A DNA stretch of 16,852 nucleotides, from NCBI GenBank assembly GCA_002347685.1, contig DDWS01000070.1, positions 1 to 16,852 on the forward strand, written 5' to 3'. The stretch is from Syntrophaceae bacterium UBA2280 (GTDB lineage: Bacteria; Desulfobacterota; Syntrophia; Syntrophales; Smithellaceae). Of this stretch, positions 7,229 through 15,047 are shown piece by piece; the stretch's first letter is position 1; the number at the start of each line of letters is the position of its first letter. The position numbers and the translations under genes were made by a program. The notes under the pieces were generated by a model that was not told the origin of the DNA, searched no databases, and saw nothing but the letters and a program-made list of their open reading frames with translations.

Positions 7229-8575
7229 TTAATCTTTCATTATCAGCTTGTACTTTTTGTATACTTCCTCATTATCTTCACCGATACCGGTCTTAATCCA
7301 TTCTATTTTTGATGGCGATTCGGACATCCGCGGCGGCAGGGATGGTACGGTAATCCTGCCATGATCCTTAATATCGAATTCCTCAAAGCTCCGGCGTATT
7401 TTCCAATGCTTCTCTTCCACAACCTCACTGGGCTTCAAGGTTGACACGACAATCGGAAAACCCTTGGATCGCAGCTTATCCCGTGCCGCCTTGGCTCCGT
7501 AGGCCAAGGTTTTTTCCGAAAGCACCTTCCGCGTATGTTTGACAAATTCCTTCTTCATCTCCTTTTCCAGTTCGTCCAGTTTAACCGGATCATCTGCTAT
7601 CCTATCGAAGACAAATCTCCAGTCGTCTTCGAGATCCCAGCGCCCAAGAATTTTTATGAGCCCCCGGAAATCGGCATCGGAGCCCGCAGCCACGGTCACA
7701 TAACCGTCCTTTGCCTGGTAATAGCCGTAAGGAAAGAGACACCAGTCATAATTACCGACTCTGATACGCGGTTTCTCATTCGTAAACCCCCACACATGGG
7801 AAAAGCCCATCCAGGCCGACAACGCGTCATAAGTCGCCATATCCACCATCTGCCCCTCGCCTGTTCGGTCGCGATGCAAAAGCGCCGTCATGATCCCTGC
7901 AACACAAACAGCGGCGCTCATATAGGTCGCAGCCCAGATTCCGGCCCGGACCGGATAATTATCAGGTTCAGGCAACCCGGGATCCCCCGTCAGCGCGGGG
8001 TAACCGGATTCCGACTGTGCCGTCAGATCCGTATCCGGTATGTTTTGGAAGTCACGCCCCTTTTGCGTATAGTGTCCATAAGGAGAAACAGCAGCATAGA
8101 TCAGACCCGGATTGACTGCTGAGATCTGCCGGTAGCCGATCCCAAGTTCGTCGAGATATCCCGGTTTCATGGCATCGATCAGGATATCCGCTTTTCTTAC
8201 TAATTTTTTTATATTTTCAATTCCCTGTTCATCATCAAAATCAATAGTGATCAGCAGTTTGTTCCGGCTCTCCATGACAAAGGGAATCCCCACACCCTGA
8301 ATGTAGTGGCCATGGTGGGTAGCCTCCCTGGCCGCATCCCCTTGCGGTGGCTCGATCTTGATCACATCCGCGCCCATCTCACCCAGCATGGCGCCGCAAA
8401 CAAGTCCTGGGAAGTTGGCATGGCCAATCTCCAGAACCCGGATCTGCTCAAGTGCCCCCTTCTTACCGCCAATGGAACCCATCATCTCGCCCAAGAGCTT
8501 GTTGAATTGCTCCAACTGCTCCTGCGTCTTTTTGCCGGTCATGTGTTTGGAGAATACCTGCTCTTTTTTCTTCAC
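7229..8575 (-). CDS. Family III CoA-transferase (CaiB/BaiF), subunit or enzyme 2
   Basis: The protein has 448 residues. Family III enzymes move CoA between carboxylic acids, with an Asp forming the acyl anhydride. Visible motifs are IRVLEIGHANFPGLVCGAML (about 45-64) and GADVIKIEPPQGD (68-80) of the nucleotide-binding fold, ADILIDAMKPG (129-139), LIYAAVSPYG (158-167), and GEGQMVDMATYDAL, where D245 aligns with the catalytic Asp of formyl-CoA transferase and CaiB. A 40-residue charged N-terminal extension precedes the usual start. The start is GTG at 8575, five nt after the stop of CoA-transferase 1, with GAGGGCG as a distant ribosome site; a later start in the extension is possible. It is the last gene of the operon. 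The substrate is unknown. Paired CaiB/BaiF subunits occur in benzylsuccinate CoA-transferase, but that identity is not shown here. Confidence 0.88.
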   Translation of the reverse strand: MKKKEQVFSKHMTGKKTQEQLEQFNKLLGEMMGSIGGKKGALEQIRVLEIGHANFPGLVCGAMLGEMGADVIKIEPPQGDAAREATHHGHYIQGVGIPFVMESRNKLLITIDFDDEQGIENIKKLVRKADILIDAMKPGYLDELGIGYRQISAVNPGLIYAAVSPYGHYTQKGRDFQNIPDTDLTAQSESGYPALTGDPGLPEPDNYPVRAGIWAATYMSAAVCVAGIMTALLHRDRTGEGQMVDMATYDALSAWMGFSHVWGFTNEKPRIRVGNYDWCLFPYGYYQAKDGYVTVAAGSDADFRGLIKILGRWDLEDDWRFVFDRIADDPVKLDELEKEMKKEFVKHTRKVLSEKTLAYGAKAARDKLRSKGFPIVVSTLKPSEVVEEKHWKIRRSFEEFDIKDHGRITVPSLPPRMSESPSKIEWIKTGIGEDNEEVYKKYKLIMKD

Positions 8576-8580
8576 CGCTC

Positions 8581-9936
8581 TTACGCCCTCTCATCTTTTT
8601 TGTAGTTGAAGATCTTGTCTTTGCTGATATCCACATAACTGGGTGGCCGTTTTCCTACTCGGTTGTCCCAGTAACCAATCACGTCTTCTTTTTCCAGTTT
8701 GCGGATGTCCTCCTCTGAAAGACCGAGAATTTTCTTAAAAACATACCGGTTGTGATAGCCGATAGGTCGGGTCAGCCGCTTGATCCTTCCCGGACTCTTA
8801 TGAAGAGAAACGGCCGGCCCTGCAAAGCGGCTGTTACCGTACATGTCATCCACAAATTCAACGACACTGCCCCGTGCTTCCCGCCATTCATCTCTAACCA
8901 GCTTCTCGTCATCCATAACCACTGCCGCTGCAAAACCCTTGGCCTTGGCCAGTGTGATAATGTCCTCGGCATTTTGTGTGTGGACCCACTGAGCCAGCTT
9001 TTCGTTGATGATCGCGGCATTCTCCCCTTTCAACCGCTCCGCCGTTTCCTGAAACCGCTTATCTGTGGCAAGTTCAACTGCGCCCATGGCCTCTGTCAGA
9101 ATCAGGAATTGTTCCTTTGTCGCAACGGCAATGGAAATAAATAGACCATCTCTAGTTTTAAAGATACCCGAGGGCGCCATGGTCGGATCGAAATTACCGG
9201 TCGGATGGATATCCTGACCTGTGGCGCTCATATAGGTCCAATTATGCATCACCCGCATCAGGGCCTCGGTTTGAGCCATATCGATAAATTGTCCCTTACC
9301 GGTTCGTTCGCGGTGATGGAGCGCCGATAAGACGCCAACCACGCCTAAGATGGCCGGGAAAAAATCACCGTAATAATCAGGAAGTTTGAAGGTCCTTTTT
9401 TCCGAAAAGCCGGTCATTCTGGCCACTCCCGACACGGACTGTGAAATGAGGTCATAACTCGGGAAATAGCGCATGGGGCCCCATTGGCCATAACCACTAC
9501 AACTGATGTATATGATTTTCGGATTTATCTTGCTCATGGCCATATATCCCAGTCCCCAGGCTTCTGCCAGGCCGGCTCGATAATTTTCTATGACCACATC
9601 GGCCTTTTTTGCCAAATCCTTAACGAGGTCCTTGCCCTTTTCCTCCTTCAGATCTATCGCCACAAAATACTTATTGGGATTGAGAGACTGAAAATAGGGA
9701 GAGGAATCCTTCCAATACTTGCCCCAGTAAGTGCCCGACCGCCAATCATCACCCTCTTCCGGCTGTTCGATCTTGATCACCTCTGCCCCAAAGAGGGCCA
9801 GCCATTTTGCTACCATGGGACCAAAGATAACGCGGGATAAATCAAGAACACGAATTCCCTTCAAGGCTTCCGGTTTTCCGGATGTCTGCGACTGATCAAA
9901 AAGCCGCTCTGTAAATGAAAAATAGTCTTCCGTCAT
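8581..9936 (-). CDS. Family III CoA-transferase (CaiB/BaiF), subunit or enzyme 1
   Basis: The protein has 451 residues, is intact, and starts at ATG 9936 with AAGGAAG upstream, 16 nt after livF. Its motifs are LKGIRVLDLSRVIFGPMVAK (25-44), GAEVIKIEQPEEGDDWR (50-66), ADVVIENYRAG (112-122), ISCSGYGQWGP (144-154), and GKGQFIDMAQTEAL, where D219 is the expected catalytic Asp. It keeps the ENYR/SGYG signature of canonical family members, whereas its neighbour is more divergent there (IDAMKPG, SPYG). Both keep the Asp. The 5-nt gap to the second gene suggests coupled translation and perhaps a heteromeric enzyme, as in BbsEF. This pairing and its role in activating whatever the upstream transporter imports are inference. 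Confidence 0.9.
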   Translation of the reverse strand: MTEDYFSFTERLFDQSQTSGKPEALKGIRVLDLSRVIFGPMVAKWLALFGAEVIKIEQPEEGDDWRSGTYWGKYWKDSSPYFQSLNPNKYFVAIDLKEEKGKDLVKDLAKKADVVIENYRAGLAEAWGLGYMAMSKINPKIIYISCSGYGQWGPMRYFPSYDLISQSVSGVARMTGFSEKRTFKLPDYYGDFFPAILGVVGVLSALHHRERTGKGQFIDMAQTEALMRVMHNWTYMSATGQDIHPTGNFDPTMAPSGIFKTRDGLFISIAVATKEQFLILTEAMGAVELATDKRFQETAERLKGENAAIINEKLAQWVHTQNAEDIITLAKAKGFAAAVVMDDEKLVRDEWREARGSVVEFVDDMYGNSRFAGPAVSLHKSPGRIKRLTRPIGYHNRYVFKKILGLSEEDIRKLEKEDVIGYWDNRVGKRPPSYVDISKDKIFNYKKDERA

Positions 9937-9952
9937 AGTTTTTCTTCCTTTA

Positions 9953-10660
9953 TTACATTCCTAAATAAGCTTTTCTAATGTGCGGACTTTTCAGAAGTTC
10001 CTCGCTTAAAGCTTCCATAACAATCCGGCCATTCTCCAGAACATAGCCCCGGGATGCGATTTTGAGGGCCTGGTTCACGTTCTGTTCCGACAGGAGGATG
10101 GTCAGACCTTTGTCCCGAAGCATTTTCATCGTGCTGTAGATTGCCATAAGGACCCTCGGCGAGAGACCCAAAGACGGCTCATCAATCATCAGGAGTTTGG
10201 GAAGAGCCATCAACCCCCTGCCTACAACAAGTAACTGCCGCTCCCCACCACTTAACAGGTTTGACTGCTGATTGCAGCGCTCGCCGAGTTTTGGAAATAT
10301 CTGATAGATCCATGTCAACGTCTCGAATCGCTTTTTCCATGCCTCATCGCGACAGGCCGCCCCCATCAGCAGGTTTTCCTGAACCGTCATGTAGGGTAAA
10401 ATCTTGCAACCTTCAGGGACCTGCACAATACCGCTTTCGTAACTGAGCGTCGAGTTATTCATCACGCAGGGACGACCCTGAAAAGATATACTGCCCGACG
10501 TATAGGGAATTATCCCAGAGATCGCCTTGAGTATGGTTGTCTTGCCTGATCCGTTCGACCCCAGCAAGGCTACGCACTCACCTTCGCGAACATTTAAATC
10601 TACGTCGTGGATAACCTGAATAACGCCATATGAAATATTGATATTTTTTAGATTAAGCAA
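9953..10660 (-). CDS. livF: Branched-chain amino acid-type ABC transporter ATP-binding protein LivF
   Basis: The protein has 235 residues and is a cytoplasmic ATPase that drives the permease. Walker A is GSNGSGKT (34-41), the signature LSGGERQ is at 136-142, and Walker B LLMIDEP at 156-162. It ends with LSEQNVNQAL, the EQN form of the switch region characteristic of LivF proteins. The start is TTG at 10660, preceded at a good distance by GGGAGAG, and overlaps the end of livG by 8 nt, so translation is coupled. Length and motifs are normal for the family. Confidence 0.93.
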   Translation of the reverse strand: MLNLKNINISYGVIQVIHDVDLNVREGECVALLGSNGSGKTTILKAISGIIPYTSGSISFQGRPCVMNNSTLSYESGIVQVPEGCKILPYMTVQENLLMGAACRDEAWKKRFETLTWIYQIFPKLGERCNQQSNLLSGGERQLLVVGRGLMALPKLLMIDEPSLGLSPRVLMAIYSTMKMLRDKGLTILLSEQNVNQALKIASRGYVLENGRIVMEALSEELLKSPHIRKAYLGM

Positions 10661-11390
10661 TTTTCTCTCCCAGATAAGCCTCGATAACCCGAGGATCGTT
10701 GACGACTACCTCTGGCAGCCCCGAGGTAAGAACCTCTCCATACTGAAGCACGACAACCCGCTGGGTTGCCTCCATAATAATCTTCATGATATGTTCAATC
10801 CACATAATAGTGACATGAAACTCCTCGACGATTTTTCGGATAAGTCGTATAGCGATGGTTACTTCGGACTGATTAAGTCCGGCCATGACCTCGTCTATCA
10901 GAATAAATTTTGGTGTTGTGGCGAGCGCCCTCGCCAATTCCAATGCCCTTAAATCGAACAGAGACAAATCGCGAGCCAGCATATTGCGTTTGCCAAATAG
11001 ACCTACGAATTCGAGGAAATGTGACGCGTCAAGCATGGCGTCGCTAAGGCTCATATTCGGGCGATTTTTGCCACAAAATACACCCACTGCAACGTTCATG
11101 AGTGCCGTCATATCTGGGAATGGTCGGGGAATCTGATAGGTTCTACTAATTCCTCGGTGACATACATCGTATGGTGCCACTCCGCTTATGTCTTGTCCGT
11201 TAAATTCTATGCGGCCTTCCGTCGGCTTAAGTGTTCCGGAAATGAGATTCATGAGCGTTGTTTTGCCTGCTCCGTTAGGCCCAATCAAGCCAACGATCTC
11301 TCCTTCTTCGATTTGGAAGTTCACATTATTGACAGCGACTAATCCTTCGAATTTCTTGGTCACACCATCCAGTTTCAACATAACAGACAT
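10653..11390 (-). CDS. livG: Branched-chain amino acid-type ABC transporter ATP-binding protein LivG
   Basis: This is the second ATPase of the importer. Counting from MSVMLKLDG, Walker A is GPNGAGKTT (about 37-45) and Walker B FILIDEVMAGL (about 163-173), with DEV where most ABC proteins have DEP. IMWIEHIM has the switch histidine. The signature is unusual, LSLFDLRALELARAL, without the usual S-G/Y-G-x-Q core. An upstream in-frame GTG at 11432 would overlap livM by 38 nt. I prefer ATG 11390, or ATG 11381, because family similarity begins at MLKLDGVTKKFEG and GAGG lies just before them. No frame damage is seen. Confidence 0.9.
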   Translation of the reverse strand: MSVMLKLDGVTKKFEGLVAVNNVNFQIEEGEIVGLIGPNGAGKTTLMNLISGTLKPTEGRIEFNGQDISGVAPYDVCHRGISRTYQIPRPFPDMTALMNVAVGVFCGKNRPNMSLSDAMLDASHFLEFVGLFGKRNMLARDLSLFDLRALELARALATTPKFILIDEVMAGLNQSEVTIAIRLIRKIVEEFHVTIMWIEHIMKIIMEATQRVVVLQYGEVLTSGLPEVVVNDPRVIEAYLGEKIA

Positions 11391-11394
11391 ATCC

Positions 11395-12429
11395 TCAACG
11401 TTTTCTGACTCGTATGGTTGGATAATATTCACGATACTTATGCTTCCGATAGATACCGTAGATTCCTTCCCGCAGAGTAAACAGCAAGATCAGCAGGATG
11501 AGCGGGAATAAAAGATAGTTGGCTGTTCCGAAGATGGTCAGAACTTTTTCAAGGATGACTATAAAGTAGGCGCCGTATATAGCTCCGTAAACATCCCCTC
11601 GGCCACCGATCATAACTATCATCAGGATTTTTAACATAAACGGAAGCTGTAGATAGGTAACACCGGCGAAGGTGCCGAAATAATGAGCGGAAAACCATCC
11701 TGCCAGTGTGATCATGACAGAGGTAACAACAAAACAGATAATTTTCCATTTTTTGATATTGAGACCCAGGTTGTTGGCGACTTCCTCATCATCGTTGATC
11801 GCTGCCGAATAAAGACCAATCCGCGAGTCAAACACTTTTACAACAACAAACAAAAACAGCACCATCATGATCAGAGAAAAATAGTTGGCGATTATTAGCT
11901 CTGCAACGATATTACCGATACTGATCATTGGCGCGATGCCGAATAATCCGGTTTCTCCTTTAAAAATACCAAAATAATATGTAATCTCCAAAAAGATCAA
12001 AGGTAGAATCAGGGTAACAAGAGAAAAATAGAGGCCCTTGGCAATATTCGTCAAGGGACTTAAAATAAGACCGAAAAGTATTCCTGTGATAATAACAATC
12101 GGAAATGTTGCCCATGGTCCCCAACCCAAATGAATACTCAGCAAACCAGCCGTGAAGCCACCAATACCGACAAAGGCCTGTGGTCCAAAGTTTAACCTGC
12201 CGATTCCCGTCATCTGCCACGCCAGAGGGATAGCAATACAGGCATAGATGTTGGCTGTTGCTATGAGGCTCAGAATATCGGGATGCGAGCTGAAAATGAC
12301 AGGTAATAATGCCAGGAAGGCGACGCCCAGTATAGGATTTCGCCAATACCTGGTTTCGATTGGCCACTCAAATTTTTTATCACCAAAGCGAAAAACCAGC
12401 AGGGCTCTTTTATGCTCAATTTTTACCAT
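11395..12429 (-). CDS. livM: Branched-chain amino acid-type ABC transporter permease LivM
   Basis: The protein has 344 residues with about nine hydrophobic membrane segments after a cytoplasmic N-terminus of about 30 residues. GIGRLNFGPQAFVGIGGFTAG (75-95) is the conserved N-terminal permease motif. INDDEEVANNLGLNIKKWK (211-229) is the cytoplasmic loop that contacts the ATPases. It pairs with LivH to form the inner-membrane channel. The ATG at 12429 overlaps the end of livH by 7 nt, and the ribosome site is weak (AAAGAG), so it is probably translated by coupling. Confidence 0.92.
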   Translation of the reverse strand: MVKIEHKRALLVFRFGDKKFEWPIETRYWRNPILGVAFLALLPVIFSSHPDILSLIATANIYACIAIPLAWQMTGIGRLNFGPQAFVGIGGFTAGLLSIHLGWGPWATFPIVIITGILFGLILSPLTNIAKGLYFSLVTLILPLIFLEITYYFGIFKGETGLFGIAPMISIGNIVAELIIANYFSLIMMVLFLFVVVKVFDSRIGLYSAAINDDEEVANNLGLNIKKWKIICFVVTSVMITLAGWFSAHYFGTFAGVTYLQLPFMLKILMIVMIGGRGDVYGAIYGAYFIVILEKVLTIFGTANYLLFPLILLILLFTLREGIYGIYRKHKYREYYPTIRVRKR

Positions 12430-13298
12430 AATGTTTCACTCTTTGCGATTCCTTGTGGTTTATAGATCAGGACGAAAAAGACAACTATCAGGATGGCCAT
12501 GCCCACCAGCCGGGGATTGCCTGCAAACGCAACAACTGAAGCAATCAGCCCCACAATAAAACTGGCAATGATGGTTCCACGAAGATTTCCAAGGCCGCCA
12601 AGAATGGTTACTAGAATGGCTGTCTGTAACAGCGACGCACCCATCATGGGCTCTATGGCCCAGACGGGTGCGATAACCAGCATGCAGATCGTTGGTGGAA
12701 TAACTGCAAGGATCATGGCCAAAGGATAAATACGTTCCAGCCGGACACCAAGCAGTTTGGCCGCCTCACTGTTTTGGCTTATTGCTCTGATTTTAAACCC
12801 GATTTTCGTCTTCAACAAAAATAGAACATAAAGTGCAGTGACGAGAAAAGCGGCTATTACAACGACCAGCATCTGAGTGGGGATGTTGGTTGAACCGATT
12901 TGCATGGTTCCGGTAAAAATCGCCGTGGGTATATCAACACCTGCCGTTATGGGATAGAAGTGGTTCACGGTCTCTTCGACAATCAGCGACATCAGGAGCA
13001 ATGATGTCAGGAGTAATTCTTCCTTTTCAATGTAACGTTTCACAATTGGAAAATAAATAACCCCCAGAGTAAACAGGAACTGTAAGACGAAGACACAGAC
13101 AATTGCTGGCCACAAGCTCAATCCGAAAGTAGCCATAAACATCCACATGCCGTAAATTGCGACTAGAAATGTTGCGCCATAACCGAGATTGAATATGCCC
13201 AGAACTCCACAAATCAAAGAAAACCCCAATGATACAAGCAAATACAATGATCCGAGGACAATTGCGTAGACAAGAATACTTTCTATGATATGCACCAT
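12423..13298 (-). CDS. livH: Branched-chain amino acid-type ABC transporter permease LivH
   Basis: The protein has 291 residues from ATG 13298, with about eight hydrophobic segments. GFSLICGVLGIFNLGYGATF near the N-terminus is the LivH family motif. AISQNSEAAKLLGVRLERIY is the loop for the ATPase. I chose ATG 13298 because CAGGTG lies 6 nt upstream; an in-frame GTG at 13307 would add three residues and has no clear ribosome site. The gene follows the binding-protein gene after 107 nt, which contains short inverted repeats. Confidence 0.92.
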   Translation of the reverse strand: MVHIIESILVYAIVLGSLYLLVSLGFSLICGVLGIFNLGYGATFLVAIYGMWMFMATFGLSLWPAIVCVFVLQFLFTLGVIYFPIVKRYIEKEELLLTSLLLMSLIVEETVNHFYPITAGVDIPTAIFTGTMQIGSTNIPTQMLVVVIAAFLVTALYVLFLLKTKIGFKIRAISQNSEAAKLLGVRLERIYPLAMILAVIPPTICMLVIAPVWAIEPMMGASLLQTAILVTILGGLGNLRGTIIASFIVGLIASVVAFAGNPRLVGMAILIVVFFVLIYKPQGIAKSETLW

Positions 13299-13307
13299 GT
13301 TCTGCAC

Positions 13308-13414
13308 CTGATTCGATATTTTTTGTTCACCGCCAAATGGCGCGAAGTAAACGGCAACAGAATCCTGTAATGAGGCTGTCTCGTCTTGATCGGCAACCCC
13401 ATCACAGGATATTA
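13308..13414 (-). other. Spacer between binding-protein gene and livH with short inverted repeats
   Basis: ATCCTGT (13362-13368) and ACAGGAT (13404-13410) are perfect inverses 35 nt apart, just after the binding-protein stop. CGCCA-AA-TGGCG occurs at about 13331-13342. In many importer operons a structure here protects the abundant binding-protein mRNA or reduces downstream transcription. These stems are short, so that role is only a suggestion. No T-rich terminator was seen. Confidence 0.3.
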
Positions 13415-14704
13415 TTATTGACCCGCTCTTTTCCGTAAATCCTTGACACGTACGTATTTAGCCTTGGGATTGGTCACTTCTATAAGTTTTTGGGGAAGAA
13501 CGACGATATACCGTCCGTCCTCCTGAAACTGACCCATAATATTAGGAAGATATGGATAGCCCTTCTTCGGCTCATGCCGTTTATCGAAAGCCCAAATCCA
13601 GGAGCTGTGCCGAAACTCTCCCTTTTCAATGGCCTTAATCAATTTTTCCACATCAAAATCGCCGACTTCCTCGGCCGCCGCTTTCAGGATCCATGGGCCG
13701 TCGTATGCTCCATAGGTAGAGGCAAGTAAACCGGATCCTCTTGCCTTCAACTCATCCAGAAAAGGTTTTGACTTATTCGTAAAAGGAATTGGAATTTCTG
13801 GCCACATAGCGGTTACACCCAAGGCTCGCCCGCCGGTCATCTTCCAAAAAGCCGCGTAACTGACGGCACCGCTCATGAGGATAAGATCCATATCCTTCGC
13901 CGGCGATTGATCCCATTGTTTCACCAGTGTCACCGTATCGGTATATCCCGTAACCCAATAGATGGTGTCGGCGCCGCTTGCGGCCACCTTCTCCAAAATC
14001 GGCAGAAACATCTTCTCTTTGATGTCTGTTTTGCCCTCGTAAACTACCTGTATCCCATCTTTCTCGAGATATTCTTTTAGTGTCGGATAAACACCCGGCC
14101 TCCCATTCCGGTAAACTTCGGTCCAACCGATGTCCTCGATCAGCAGAGCAAGCTTTTTGGTTCCAACCGTTTGCTTGAAGAAATCATTGAATCCAAACGC
14201 GGGATTATAGCTGTCTGCGGTGTTCGAATACACGCGGAACATAAATTTATACTTGTTATATTCATTACCTACGAGATCCATTAAACTTTCGTGGGCACTC
14301 CAGAAAGAAAACATAAGGTGAGGGTAAGTCGAATAGAGGCGAGCACCCAACTGAGCACACGCCGTACTCCCTTCCGTTCCCTCGGTAAAAACGATAAGGC
14401 ATTTGTCCTTCATGACCAATTTCTTATAGGCGGCAACCGCGAGCGGGATCTCCCGTTTCCAGTCTTCCGTAATCAGTTCAACGGGCCTGCCCATGATTCC
14501 TCCCGCCTTGTTAATTTCATCGATGCTGATTTCCAGAGACGCCTTGTTGCTTGCGCCGTAGGGGGTCGAAAGAGCGCCGATGAATCCTATCTTGATGGGT
14601 TCTGCGGCAAAAGACTCTCTGATGAAACCGGGCAAAATAATCATACCCGTGATCAAAAAGATCATACATAAACACAAAACTAATTGTAACGCTTTTCTTT
14701 TCAT
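13415..14704 (-). CDS. Periplasmic substrate-binding protein of a branched-chain amino acid-type ABC importer
   Basis: The protein has 429 residues. It has a basic start (MKRKALQ), a hydrophobic core to about residue 28, and an ESFAA-EP site, so it is secreted with cleavage near residue 33-34; there is no lipobox. The mature part begins IKIGFIGALSTPYGASNKAS, followed by EINKAGGIMGRPVELITED, the start of the LivK/Peripla_BP_6 fold. DTIYWVTGYTDTVTLVKQWD and GAYDGPWILKAAAEEVGD are later fold elements. At 429 residues it is longer than E. coli LivJ/LivK (about 370). Members of this size bind many substrates, including aromatic acids, amides and urea, so leucine specificity should not be assumed. 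ATG 14704 has a strong AAGGAGG ribosome site 7 nt away. It is the first gene of the operon, and its leader is repeated upstream. Confidence 0.9.
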   Translation of the reverse strand: MKRKALQLVLCLCMIFLITGMIILPGFIRESFAAEPIKIGFIGALSTPYGASNKASLEISIDEINKAGGIMGRPVELITEDWKREIPLAVAAYKKLVMKDKCLIVFTEGTEGSTACAQLGARLYSTYPHLMFSFWSAHESLMDLVGNEYNKYKFMFRVYSNTADSYNPAFGFNDFFKQTVGTKKLALLIEDIGWTEVYRNGRPGVYPTLKEYLEKDGIQVVYEGKTDIKEKMFLPILEKVAASGADTIYWVTGYTDTVTLVKQWDQSPAKDMDLILMSGAVSYAAFWKMTGGRALGVTAMWPEIPIPFTNKSKPFLDELKARGSGLLASTYGAYDGPWILKAAAEEVGDFDVEKLIKAIEKGEFRHSSWIWAFDKRHEPKKGYPYLPNIMGQFQEDGRYIVVLPQKLIEVTNPKAKYVRVKDLRKRAGQ

Positions 14705-14773
14705 GGCTCCCCTCCTTCAGGCTGTTTTCACGATTAACGATCAAGAAACTTTATTTGTAATAAATAGCATCAT

Positions 14774-14786
14774 ACTACCCAGTAGT
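14774..14786. promoter_or_regulatory. Dyad ACTACCCAGTAGT downstream of promoter P1 (candidate operator)
   Basis: Five-base arms (ACTAC/GTAGT) around a 3-bp centre lie at about +6 to +18 from the predicted start of P1, a common repressor position. The dyad is short and no cognate regulator gene is in the window. Confidence 0.35.
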
Positions 14787-14849
14787 TTTATGGTTGTCAC
14801 TATATTTAAGTTGTAAATAATTGTCAATAGGAATTACAAGTCTCTTCAT
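14775..14849 (-). CDS. Leader mini-ORF of 24 codons created by the tandem repeat
   Basis: Copy 2 carries the same ribosome site and ATG as the binding-protein gene. From ATG 14849 the frame reads MKRLVIPIDNYLQLKYSDNH and stops at TAG 14777-14775. It would be made only from transcripts starting at P2. In copy 3 the extra T changes the frame, so that ATG (14995) gives MKRLVNSY and a stop. It is most likely a by-product of the duplication. Its translation could still affect mRNA stability or P1. Confidence 0.4.
   Translation of the reverse strand: MKRLVIPIDNYLQLKYSDNHKTTG
14799..14827 (-). promoter_or_regulatory. Sigma-70 promoter P1 of the liv/CoA-transferase operon
   Basis: On the minus strand a perfect -35 TTGACA (14827-14822) and -10 TATAGT (14804-14799) are separated by exactly 17 bp. 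Transcription would start near 14792 and leave a leader of about 88 nt before ATG 14704. It is the strongest promoter seen in the window. Confidence 0.75.
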
Positions 14850-14918
14850 GGCTCCCCTCCTTCAGGCTGTTTTCACGATTAACGATCAAACAACTTTATT
14901 TGTAATAAATAGCATCAT

Positions 14919-14931
14919 ACTACCCAGTAGT
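14919..14931. promoter_or_regulatory. Second copy of dyad ACTACCCAGTAGT, at promoter P2
   Basis: It is identical to 14774-14786 and 145 bp away, in the same place relative to P2. Two such sites could allow looping by one regulator, but repetition here follows from the tandem duplication and is not independent conservation. Confidence 0.3.
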
Positions 14932-14943
14932 TTTATAGTTGTC

Positions 14944-14972
14944 ACTATATTTAAGTTGTAAATAATTGTCAA
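14944..14972 (-). promoter_or_regulatory. Sigma-70 promoter P2, duplicate of P1
   Basis: TTGACA (14972-14967) and TATAGT (14949-14944) with a 17-bp spacer, identical to P1. Its transcript would start near 14937, pass through the 24-codon mini-ORF and P1, and reach the binding-protein gene after about 230 nt. Confidence 0.65.
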
Positions 14973-15047
14973 TAGGAATTTACAAGTCTCTTCATGGCCC
15001 CCCCTCCTTCAGGCTGTTTTCACGATTAACGATCCAACAACTTTATT

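Larger units (their letters stand above)
14700..15047. repeat. Tandem ~145-bp leader/promoter repeats (two full copies and one partial)
   Basis: Copy 1 is 14700-14844 and copy 2 is 14845-14990. They differ at three positions plus one inserted T. Copy 3 (14991-15047) matches the first ~57 bases and then stops at CTTTATT. On the minus strand each full unit contains a promoter, a dyad, and the leader with the ribosome site and ATG; copy 3 has only the leader end. The near identity points to a recent duplication. The unit boundary coincides with the start codon region of the binding-protein gene. Confidence 0.95.

Noticed and set aside
7535..8122. Plus-strand open frame of 195 codons
   Set aside because: It is the antisense shadow of a CoA-transferase gene with clear family motifs.
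14700..15047. CRISPR array or iteron set
   Set aside because: Units are about 145 bp, contiguous without spacers, and contain a promoter and start codon.
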